The translations under genes and the position numbers were made by a program. A model generated the notes under the pieces. The model was not told the DNA's origin. It searched no databases and saw only the letters and a list, made by a program, of their open reading frames with translations. From Chloroflexota bacterium (GTDB lineage: Bacteria; Chloroflexota; Anaerolineae; Anaerolineales; Anaerolineaceae), in assembly GCA_012797215.1 (NCBI GenBank), contig JAAZPN010000076.1, forward strand, positions 1-13,549: a DNA stretch of 13,549 nt. Direction: 5' to 3'. Shown here one piece after another: positions 1-5,963 of this stretch (positions within the stretch are counted from its first letter, which is position 1; the number at the start of each line of letters is the position of its first letter).

Positions 1-410
1 ACTTCCCCAACTACGCCGCGATTATTCCGCCCTCATTCAAAACCCGCACTGTGTTGACCACCGCTGACCTGTTGAAAGCCTGCCGGCAGACTGAAATCAT
101 CGCGCGCGAAGGCAATTTCATTGCCCGGCTGGATATCCAGCCTGAGAGCGGCGCGGAAAAGGCTTCCCAACTCGAAATTTCGGCCATTTCTGAGCAGACC
201 GGCTCATCTGAAGTCATCGTGGATGCTTCCGTGGACGGCACTCCGCTCTTGATTTCCTTCAATGTGCGCTATCTGCGCGAAGTGTTGGAGGTCATCAAGA
301 CTGCCAATGTCATTCTGGAGACCAACGCGGCCAATCCCCCCGCCATGATTCGACCGGTAGGGGACGACACCTTCAAACACATCATCATGCCGATGAACAT
401 CCAGCGCTAA
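1..410 (+). CDS. dnaN: DNA polymerase III beta subunit (sliding clamp), C-terminal part
   Basis: Cut by the left window edge; the reading frame starts at base 3 and 135 residues are visible, roughly the last third (third clamp domain) of a protein that is usually 360-380 residues. The clamp is a ring-shaped dimer that tethers the replicative polymerase to DNA. Seen: the opening FPNYAAIIP matches the conserved clamp segment (FPDY..vIP type), followed by a TADLLKACRQTEIIARE helix, a SGAEKASQ strand region, the FNVRYLREVL segment and the family's typical C-terminus IMPMNIQR, close to the usual MPMR ending. An intrinsic terminator follows directly, so the gene is the end of its transcription unit. 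dnaN normally sits next to dnaA and oriC, which implies the origin lies to the left of this window. Identification is firm. Confidence 0.95.
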   Translation, partial: FPNYAAIIPPSFKTRTVLTTADLLKACRQTEIIAREGNFIARLDIQPESGAEKASQLEISAISEQTGSSEVIVDASVDGTPLLISFNVRYLREVLEVIKTANVILETNAANPPAMIRPVGDDTFKHIIMPMNIQR

Positions 411-427
411 TAGAGCGTAAAAAAAAC

Positions 428-459
428 GAACCGGACGAAATTTGTCCGGTTTTTCTTTT
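428..459 (+). terminator. Rho-independent terminator of dnaN
   Basis: The arms AACCGGAC (429-436) and GTCCGGTT (444-451) form an 8-bp stem with a 7-base loop (GAAATTT), followed by a T-rich run to 459. It starts 18 bases after the dnaN stop, the expected place for the end of that transcript. Confidence 0.88.
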
Positions 460-472
460 CCTGGAGTACATT

Positions 473-517
473 CTTGCCAGCAAGCCTGATATTCCGGAAT
501 CTTTCAGAACAGGCAAG
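473..517. repeat. Nested dyad-symmetric element downstream of dnaN
   Basis: Three nested inverted pairs share nearly the same centre: CTTGCC (473-478) with GGCAAG (512-517), CTGA (486-489) with TCAG (504-507), and the 10-bp palindrome ATTCCGGAAT (491-500) in the middle. No T-run follows, so it is not a terminator. It could be a protein-binding operator or an RNA fold for the downstream transcript; function unknown. Confidence 0.35.
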
Positions 518-559
518 CATACCCAATCATGACCAGGTTCAATGCGAGATTGCGCATAG

Positions 560-664
560 ATTAATTTATTAGCAATATTTGCGTATAATTATGGGTTTAT
601 TCTATAATATTACTGTGGAAAGCCGCGAATCATTCGGCGCGCCCCCTCCCAGGCATGATAAAAT
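560..664 (+). promoter_or_regulatory. AT-rich promoter-like region upstream of the PEP/pyruvate-binding gene
   Basis: The 411-691 spacer becomes strongly AT-rich from about 560 to 614. It holds two exact TATAAT hexamers (584-589 and 603-608) and a TAAAAT (659-664), the last 27 bases before the start codon. The -35 partners are poor (TTAATT at 561 with 17-bp spacing; TTGCGT at 579 with 18-bp spacing), so the exact start of transcription cannot be called. GCAATATTTGC (572-582) is a short dyad. A DnaA-box-like nonamer with one mismatch (reverse complement CTTTCCACA) lies at 614-622; alone it is weak evidence for origin function. Confidence 0.4.
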
Positions 665-691
665 CAGGCATATTCCTCCGCGAGGCAGCTC

Positions 692-3046
692 ATGACCTTA
701 CCGCAAAGCGGCAGCGACCGCTACTACAGCATCTATCTGGCGCTCTCCCAATATCCGGTTCTGTCCGGGCGCATACGCGAGCTGATGCGGCAGGAGCTTT
801 ACCAGAAAGGGCTGACCACCCCATCCGCGCTGAACGCGGAAGCCGTGCAGAACGCGGTTCAATCCCAGGAACGCGAAGGCATTCGCGACCCACTCTCCGA
901 AGAAGATTCCGAAACCTGGGAATACCGCAAAGCGGAAATGCTTAACCAGCTCACGGACACATATTTCGCCAAGTTTATTGGTTTCGAACAGCTTACCAAG
1001 CTAATCCAACAGGCTTTGAACGAACGCGGCGTTCACGTGCCGGAGATCACGATTGAATTCAACCCGGAGACCGCCCCGACGGAAATGCTTTTCAACCAGG
1101 GCATGATGATTGAAAAAATGCCCGAAGAGAAGCGCGCGCCATACGAAGCGCGTCTGCACGAGATCAAAGTTGTCCTGATCCGCAGCATGATCAGCGACCA
1201 ATTGCGCTACATCAATATCGCCAAAGACTGGTTTACAGTCTCCGACCTGGCCGAAATTCGTCAGCACAAGCTCGGTAGAGGTCGAATCGGGGGTAAAGCG
1301 GCGGGTATGCTGCTCGCGGCTCGGATACTCAAGGAAAAATCCAGCGAAAGCTTGCGCGAAAGTCTGCAAACCCCTACATCGTTCTACATTGGCTCCGACG
1401 TCTTCTACAATTTCCTATCCATCAATAATCTGCATCACTGGAACGACCAGAAATATAAAGACGAAGAGCAAATGCGCAGCGATTACCCGCTTATCGTCGA
1501 AGATTTCATTCGCGGCGACTTTCCGCCTTCCGCCGTCCAACATCAGGAAACGATTCTGAGCATGGCCGGCAAACGCCCGCTGATTGTGCGCTCTTCCAGC
1601 CTGCTGGAAGACAATTTTGGCACCGCTTTCGCGGGGAAGTATGAAAGCATCTTCCTGCCTAACCAAGGAGACCCTGAGGAGAATCTACACGCGCTGCAGC
1701 AGGCTATCGCCCACATCTATGCCTCCACGCTCAACCCGCCGGCGCTGCTTTATCGAAAAAGCCGAGGTTTACTGGATTACGATGAACGCATGGCGCTGCT
1801 TATTCAGGTTGTGGAAGGGCAGCGGCAGGGGGATTACTACTTCCCACAGCTCGCCGGCGTAGCATACAGCCAAAATCAATTCCGCTGGTCTCCTCAAATT
1901 CGCACAGAACAGGGCTTTGTGCGCCTGGTCTGGGGTTTGGGCACCCGCGCAGTGGACCGGGTTGGAAACGATTACCCGCGCCTGGTCGCTCTCAGTCACC
2001 CTTCGTTGATGCCCTCATCGTCCACGCAATCGATTCGCCGCTATTCTCAGCAGTTTATTGACCTGCTTGACCTTAAGCAGAATAAATTTACGACAATATC
2101 GGTCCGGGATGTGCTTAATCAAAGAATTCCACAGCTGCGTTACCTGGCTCAATTGGACAGCGACGGGTATTTTCAGACGCTGCGCAGCAACTTAATTGAG
2201 GGAAAGCCCGAGAATCTTGTCCTGACCTTCGACGAACTGCTGCGCCGGACGGATTTCGCGCCCTTGATGCGCGAACTGCTATCCACGCTGGAAACAGAGT
2301 ACCACACGCCAGTAGACATTGAATTTACAGCGCGCGTGTCTGAAAGCAATGGAAAAGCATCCGTGCAAATCACTCTGATACAGTGCCGTCCGCTCGGGAC
2401 AATCAAAGAAGGCAGCTACGAGCTCCCGCAACGCGTGACCGAGTCTGATAAGGTCTTCACCGGGATCAGCGTGGTGGCGGGCGGGATGATTGAAGACATC
2501 CGCTATGTTCTCTATGTCAATCCTTCGGCCTACTTCGCGCTGGCCACGCAGGATGAGCGCAACCAACTGGAACGCGCCATCGGGAAAATCAACGCCGCGC
2601 TGCACAACGAGAACTATATTTGCGTGGGGCCAGGCCGCTGGGGAACCTCCAACCCGGACCTGGGCGTGCACGTGGATTACTCTGATATCTACAACACCCG
2701 GGCTATCGTAGAGCTTACCGGCGGCAAAGCCGGCATCCCGGATGAACCCTCACTCGGCACTCACTTCTTCCAGGACCTGCTGGAAGGCCAAATTTACCCG
2801 CTGGCCGTCAACCTGAACCGCGACACGTTTAACACGCAGTTTTTTGAAGCGACGCCCAATCACGTTCTGGAATGGCTGCCCGGCGCGGAAGCCCTCAAGA
2901 ACTGCCTGAGGGTCATCCGCGTTGCCGATTACAGCCCGGACAGCCGCTTTGACATCGTTATCGACGATTTTACAGGCCATACCCTGGCGTTTTTGAGCGG
3001 GGAAAAAGAAAAAGGCGGCGAGAAAAGACAGATTTACGTTCCATAA
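692..3046 (+). CDS. PEP/pyruvate-binding (PPDK N-domain) protein lacking phosphotransfer domains
   Basis: 784 residues. The N-terminal ~190 residues are helical and charged, with no recognised domain. From about 195 comes an ATP-grasp-like nucleotide-binding module of the pyruvate phosphate dikinase/PEP synthase type: glycine-rich GGKAAG (200-205), RPLIVRSSSLLED (295-307) with FAGKYES (313-319), AGVAYSQN (388-395), VDIEF (541-545) and IQCRP (563-567), which match ATP- and metal-binding positions of that family. The C-terminal ~200 residues carry GPGRWGTSNPDLG (646-658) and GTHFFQDL (689-696), a conserved tail of stand-alone PEP/pyruvate-binding proteins. The phosphohistidine motif (GG.T.HAA) and the PEP-binding barrel are absent, so it should not be a complete PPDK or PpsA; reaction and substrate are unknown. 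ATG 692 is preceded by GAGG at 682-685. It is transcribed alone, away from dnaN's terminator, and its stop abuts a parS site. Confidence 0.85.
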   Translation: MTLPQSGSDRYYSIYLALSQYPVLSGRIRELMRQELYQKGLTTPSALNAEAVQNAVQSQEREGIRDPLSEEDSETWEYRKAEMLNQLTDTYFAKFIGFEQLTKLIQQALNERGVHVPEITIEFNPETAPTEMLFNQGMMIEKMPEEKRAPYEARLHEIKVVLIRSMISDQLRYINIAKDWFTVSDLAEIRQHKLGRGRIGGKAAGMLLAARILKEKSSESLRESLQTPTSFYIGSDVFYNFLSINNLHHWNDQKYKDEEQMRSDYPLIVEDFIRGDFPPSAVQHQETILSMAGKRPLIVRSSSLLEDNFGTAFAGKYESIFLPNQGDPEENLHALQQAIAHIYASTLNPPALLYRKSRGLLDYDERMALLIQVVEGQRQGDYYFPQLAGVAYSQNQFRWSPQIRTEQGFVRLVWGLGTRAVDRVGNDYPRLVALSHPSLMPSSSTQSIRRYSQQFIDLLDLKQNKFTTISVRDVLNQRIPQLRYLAQLDSDGYFQTLRSNLIEGKPENLVLTFDELLRRTDFAPLMRELLSTLETEYHTPVDIEFTARVSESNGKASVQITLIQCRPLGTIKEGSYELPQRVTESDKVFTGISVVAGGMIEDIRYVLYVNPSAYFALATQDERNQLERAIGKINAALHNENYICVGPGRWGTSNPDLGVHVDYSDIYNTRAIVELTGGKAGIPDEPSLGTHFFQDLLEGQIYPLAVNLNRDTFNTQFFEATPNHVLEWLPGAEALKNCLRVIRVADYSPDSRFDIVIDDFTGHTLAFLSGEKEKGGEKRQIYVP

Positions 3047-3062
3047 AGTTTCACGTGAAACA
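3047..3062. other. parS: parS-like ParB-binding site, copy 1
   Basis: AGTTTCACGTGAAACA matches the classical bacterial chromosomal parS 16-mer TGTTTCACGTGAAACA at 15 of 16 positions (only the first base differs). It begins immediately after the TAA of the preceding gene. ParB-family proteins load on such sites to organise and segregate the origin region. The CACGTG core and both GTTT/AAAC flanks are intact, so binding is plausible. parB and parA are not in this window. Confidence 0.82.
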
Positions 3063-3079
3063 ATAATTCACGCCGGCGA

Positions 3080-3095
3080 TGTTTCACGTGAAACA
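3080..3095. other. parS: parS ParB-binding site, copy 2 (exact consensus)
   Basis: TGTTTCACGTGAAACA is an exact, fully palindromic copy of the classical parS sequence. Its centre lies 33 bp from that of copy 1, about three helical turns, so both face the same side of the DNA. Together with nearby dnaN this supports an origin-proximal segregation locus. Confidence 0.9.
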
Positions 3096-3407
3096 TTATT
3101 GTTTTCGGGAGGATTTTTCCCCAGCTTGTATAAGAAGATGTGGGTAATGGGAGCGTTTCTCAACGCGCGGGGATATTCTTCAAAAATATTCCAATTCAAG
3201 TGTAGCTTTTGTTTATCGTGGTGGGTTTTTTGGGGGTAGGATTGGGAGGCATGTGCACAGCCGCGAAACAGAGCTGTTAGCGCAGCGATTTTTTATCTAA
3301 TCACCGCGCGGCCTGCCTGTTGGCGCCGGCTCGCGATAAGATCAGCTATGAAAATCCCTTGACCCATTCCGGGTTTAGGTATAAAATCTCTCCCCTCAAG
3401 GCAATTT
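3096..3407. other. Non-coding stretch between the parS pair and the tRNA
   Basis: No credible gene is seen. The stretch holds the right arm of an AT-rich inverted repeat around parS copy 2 (AAACAATAAT 3058-3067 with ATTATTGTTT 3095-3104), a single DnaA-box-like nonamer (TTACCCACA on the minus strand, 3139-3147, one mismatch to TTATCCACA), a small hairpin GCGTT-TCTC-AACGC (3153-3166), a G/T-rich segment with several G-runs (3219-3249), the palindrome TGTGCACA (3252-3259), and the tRNA promoter at its right end. One DnaA-like box is too little to call an origin. Confidence 0.5.
3359..3387 (+). promoter_or_regulatory. Sigma-70-type promoter of the tRNA-Arg gene
   Basis: TTGACC (3359-3364) and TAAAAT (3382-3387) are separated by 17 bp; each matches the consensus at five of six positions. 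The predicted start near 3394 is about 14 bases before the mature tRNA, leaving a short 5' leader. Confidence 0.75.
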
Positions 3408-3480
3408 GCCCTCGTAGCTTAATGGATAGAGCACCTGCTTGCGGAGCAGTAGGTTGCGCGTTCGAATCGCGCCGAGGGCA
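3408..3480 (+). tRNA. tRNA-Arg (anticodon GCG)
   Basis: 73 bases fold into a full cloverleaf. Acceptor GCCCTCG (3408-3414) pairs with CGAGGGC (3473-3479), discriminator A at 3480; D stem GCTT/GAGC; anticodon loop TTGCGGA gives GCG, reading CGC and CGU arginine codons; T stem GCGCG/CGCGC encloses TTCGAAT. Arginine identity features are present (A20 in the D loop, C35, A73). The outermost anticodon-stem pair (27-43) is a C-T mismatch. CCA is not encoded. Most bacteria use ACG (read as inosine) for these codons, so the G34 version is unusual. The T-rich bases 3481-3490 may help termination. Confidence 0.95.
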
Positions 3481-3529
3481 TTTCTGTTTTAAGCGCATCT
3501 GACGCGCCTTTTAACCCATCGCGCGGTGG

Positions 3530-3547
3530 TAGAATCCAACCAAGGAG
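3530..3547 (+). promoter_or_regulatory. Promoter -10 and ribosome binding site of the lipoprotein gene
   Basis: TAGAAT (3530-3535) is a likely -10 element and AAGGAG (3542-3547) is a strong Shine-Dalgarno 6 bases before ATG 3554. If the -10 is used, the leader is only about 12 bases. No convincing -35 hexamer is visible. Confidence 0.5.
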
Positions 3548-3553
3548 CGCGCG

Positions 3554-4804
3554 ATGAAAAATATCCCGTTTTCTCTTCTTATTCTCCTGATGCCGGCTCT
3601 CCTCCTGAATGCTTGCACGCCAGCGGCGCCCACAGAAAATCCTGCCGCTGCAGCGCCTTCTGCTTACCCTGCCGGGGCGGAGGCGCACCAGGCCGCTACT
3701 GTGTACCCGGCAGCGCCCGTGCTGGCAACACCGCCTGCGCCGTTAACGCCTGAAGTGCCGCCATCAGCCGCGGCGGCTGGCATTCCACTCTATTCCCTTC
3801 GCATTTTCGCGAACGGACAGGGCTGGGCATCCAATTGGAATCAAACAGCGCTTTACCACAGCGCGGACGGCGGTCTTTCGTGGGCGGATGTGAGCCCGGC
3901 AGCCGCGTTGGCCGGCGCGAGCGGCGGTTTTTACAGCTTTTATCTTGACGGGAGCACCGCCTGGCTCAGCGTCCCCACTTTTGAAAGCTCAATGCTATTG
4001 CACAGCCCCAACGCGGGCGCGACCTGGTCTACCACTGTGCTTGATTTTCCCGCGGGCGATCCGCAGTTTTTGGACGGCCAAAACGGCTTTTTACTCAGCC
4101 GCCTGGGAGCAGGGGCTGGCTCGGAATACATCGCCCTGTATCAGACCGCTGACAGCGGCGCTACCTGGGAACTGCGCTTCAGCCACGAAGCCGGAGGCGC
4201 AGATCCATCCCTTCCTGCAGGCGGTCAAAAGACCGGCTTTGTGTTTCCGGTCCTTAATAAAGGATGGGTTAGCGGAAGTGTGCCGATTAATGACTTCGTA
4301 TTTTTATACCGGAGTACTAATAGCGGTGAGTTTTGGTTTCTGGTAGATGTTTCTATGCCGGATGGTGATATTGGCGCGATGTTCGAAAGTTTTCCGCCAG
4401 CATTCTTCAGCTCTACGGAGGCCATCCTGCCGCTGCGTGTATATTTGCCGACCGGAAGTCCGCAGACCTGGTTCTACCAATCCGTTGATGGCGGTGAGAC
4501 CTGGACCTTCCTGAGCGGAGCTCTGCCTTCCGCTAACCATTTTGTTTTCGCGGACGCGCAGCACTGGTGGCTGCTGGGAGAGTTTGGGCTCTTCCGCACG
4601 CGCGACGGCGGCGCAAGCTGGGAAGACCACTCCGACGGGCTCCCCGAGGGCTTTACCCCACTCACCATGGATTTCCCGGACGCGGACAACGGCTGGATGC
4701 TTGCATCTCCGGAAGGAGACACCAGCATGGAGAGCAATTATCTCTTTCACAGCGCTGACGGCGGCCTGCATTGGGAGCTGCTGCCGGCGTTTGTCGCGGA
4801 TTGA
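3554..4804 (+). CDS. Asp-box (BNR/YCF48-like) repeat lipoprotein
   Basis: 416 residues. The signal peptide has a short basic start, a hydrophobic stretch (residues 7-18) and a lipobox LNAC with the lipidated cysteine at 21, so the protein should be anchored outside the cytoplasmic membrane. Residues 22-75 form a Pro/Ala-rich linker. The rest is a predicted beta-propeller with seven Asp-box-like motifs of the form S.D.G.(S/T)W at 103-110, 151-158, 198-205, 254-261, 310-317, 349-356 and 400-407, spaced about 40-56 residues. Such repeats occur in sialidase-like, YCF48/HCF136 and sortilin-type propellers. No catalytic sialidase residues can be identified, so a binding or scaffold role is more likely than hydrolysis. 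The ATG 3554 start is fixed by AAGGAG just upstream. No terminator is visible before the next gene. Confidence 0.82.
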   Translation: MKNIPFSLLILLMPALLLNACTPAAPTENPAAAAPSAYPAGAEAHQAATVYPAAPVLATPPAPLTPEVPPSAAAAGIPLYSLRIFANGQGWASNWNQTALYHSADGGLSWADVSPAAALAGASGGFYSFYLDGSTAWLSVPTFESSMLLHSPNAGATWSTTVLDFPAGDPQFLDGQNGFLLSRLGAGAGSEYIALYQTADSGATWELRFSHEAGGADPSLPAGGQKTGFVFPVLNKGWVSGSVPINDFVFLYRSTNSGEFWFLVDVSMPDGDIGAMFESFPPAFFSSTEAILPLRVYLPTGSPQTWFYQSVDGGETWTFLSGALPSANHFVFADAQHWWLLGEFGLFRTRDGGASWEDHSDGLPEGFTPLTMDFPDADNGWMLASPEGDTSMESNYLFHSADGGLHWELLPAFVAD

Positions 4805-4908
4805 GCTAGGCTTGGCTTTATGTAAGGGGTTGGGGACTTGGCATAGGTTTTGCAGCCATTCGTAAAAGCTTATGCGCTGCTCGCATGGAAAATTGGTTGT
4901 TAATCTTA

Positions 4909-4929
4909 TATAATACGGGCATCAAAAGG
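4909..4929 (+). promoter_or_regulatory. Promoter -10 and weak RBS of the deacetylase gene
   Basis: An exact TATAAT lies at 4909-4914; the -35 at the proper distance (TGGAAA, 4887-4892, spacing 16) is poor. A start near 4921 would give a 17-base leader containing AAAAGG (4924-4929). A hairpin ATGCG-CTGCT-CGCAT (4872-4886) lies at the upstream edge and could be an operator. Confidence 0.5.
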
Positions 4930-4937
4930 CTCGCCTA

Positions 4938-5765
4938 ATGAAAAAGTGGTTTGTAATCCTTCTCAACCTGGCTCTGCTGGCCGGATTAGCGCTTTCCGCG
5001 CCCGCGCCGGTCGTGGCCGCCCCGCGCGAACAAGCCCTGCCCCCGGATAACTACAGCGCTGACTCTGGGCGCGCGCAGGCTTTCATTCAACTCGTCAACA
5101 ACTGGACCGCCCCCGAACCAAGCGCTGAATCCAGCCAGGATCTGCCCCAGGCAAACCCTGACCTGGTGATTTACCTGACCTTCGACGATGGACCAGACCC
5201 CAAATGGACTCCGCAGGTGCTGGCGCTGCTGCAAAAATATCACGCAACTGCCGTTTTTTATGAAATTGGCAGAAACGCTCGCAGTTATCCCCAGATTTCG
5301 CTTGCGGTGGCGGATGCCGGCCAGATGATTGGGCTGCACGGCTACAATCACATTGAGCTGCCAAAACTGGGTTATTCCGATTTCTATTTGGAAGTGATAG
5401 ATACCCGCGACGCCATCCGGGATGCCCTCAGCGAGCGACCCGACTTAACTAATCAGTTGACTCCCTGCCTGCGGCCGCCTTATGGCGCGGTGAGCGACAG
5501 CGTCTACAGCTACGCGTACGACATGAACTACGCGATTTCCATGTGGCACCTCGATACGCGCGATTGGACCGGCATTTCCGGCGAAGAAATCCTTGGCTTG
5601 GTTGAAAAAGGATTAGAGCCGTATCGCGTGGTTCTGATGCACGACGGTGGTGAGGACCGCGCCGAAACCGTGCGCGGTTTGGAGTTGATCCTGCATGAAT
5701 TGACGCTGCGCGGCTATCATTTTGAACCCTATTGCACCGTATCGGGGCAGGAATACAACCGTTAG
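4938..5765 (+). CDS. Secreted polysaccharide deacetylase (NodB domain, CE4)
   Basis: 275 residues. Residues 1-28 form a signal peptide (KK, hydrophobic core, then an AA cleavage region near PVVAA), so the enzyme acts outside the cytoplasm. Residues about 75-265 are a NodB homology domain that removes acetyl groups from amino sugars such as N-acetylglucosamine in peptidoglycan or exopolysaccharide. Visible motifs: TFDDG (81-85, catalytic base and metal Asp), HGYNH (134-138, metal histidines; the usual Ser/Thr after the first His is Gly here), RPPYG (179-183), W203 with DTRDW (206-210), and LMHDGG (233-238, catalytic His). All expected catalytic and metal residues are present, so activity is likely. 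The substrate cannot be read from the sequence. It follows the lipoprotein by 133 bp with its own promoter; both are cell-surface proteins but no functional link is shown. Confidence 0.9.
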   Translation: MKKWFVILLNLALLAGLALSAPAPVVAAPREQALPPDNYSADSGRAQAFIQLVNNWTAPEPSAESSQDLPQANPDLVIYLTFDDGPDPKWTPQVLALLQKYHATAVFYEIGRNARSYPQISLAVADAGQMIGLHGYNHIELPKLGYSDFYLEVIDTRDAIRDALSERPDLTNQLTPCLRPPYGAVSDSVYSYAYDMNYAISMWHLDTRDWTGISGEEILGLVEKGLEPYRVVLMHDGGEDRAETVRGLELILHELTLRGYHFEPYCTVSGQEYNR

Positions 5766-5829
5766 CTAGCTTTTCCTTACGAATTCGCGCGTTTTCTTAT
5801 GATTCTCTAAGGATTCATGCGTAATTTTT

Positions 5830-5869
5830 GTGAATTTCACTTGAAATCTAAATAACAATTATGTATACT
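5830..5869 (+). promoter_or_regulatory. Strong promoter of the RNA methyltransferase gene with overlapping operator-like dyads
   Basis: TTGAAA (5841-5846) and TATACT (5864-5869) are spaced exactly 17 bp, each five of six consensus bases. Dyads GTGAATTTCAC (5830-5840) and ATTTCA-CT-TGAAAT (5834-5847) abut and overlap the -35, a natural place for a regulator to bind. The predicted transcription start is near 5876. Confidence 0.7.
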
Positions 5870-5875
5870 GAAATT

Positions 5876-5914
5876 GTTAGACGCTTGGGTGCCCCCCTCA
5901 CCCAGGCGTCTAAC
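5876..5914 (+). promoter_or_regulatory. 5'-leader hairpin of the methyltransferase mRNA
   Basis: Arms of 16 bases (5876-5891 and 5899-5914) pair along their whole length with one G-U wobble, around a C-rich 7-base loop (CCCCCCT). No T-run follows on either strand, so it is not an ordinary intrinsic terminator. It begins where the promoter at 5841-5869 would start transcription, so it would form the extreme 5' end of the mRNA, 49 bases before the start codon. It may protect the transcript from decay or give rise to a small RNA. Confidence 0.6.
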
Positions 5915-5963
5915 ACTTTAACGCTCAAAAATCCATCGCTGAACAGCTGAAAGGAAGGGAAAT

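Noticed and set aside
1036..1051. CACGTG cores inside the 692-3046 gene (also near 2668) as extra parS sites
   Set aside because: Only the six-base core matches; the flanking GTTT and AAAC arms are missing.
3139..3147. DnaA box marking oriC
   Set aside because: A single nonamer with one mismatch and no cluster; the origin is more likely left of the window near dnaA/dnaN.
3219..3249. G-rich tract as a G-quadruplex
   Set aside because: Only three runs of three or more G; a stable three-tetrad quadruplex is not supported.
3257..3296. Attenuator-like alternate stems before a T-run (ACAGC/GCTGT versus GCTG/CAGC)
   Set aside because: Stems are only 4-5 bp and no transcript is known to cross; too weak to call a terminator or attenuator.
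3320..3502. 60-codon plus-strand open frame over the tRNA
   Set aside because: It covers the tRNA gene and its promoter; a translated tRNA shadow.
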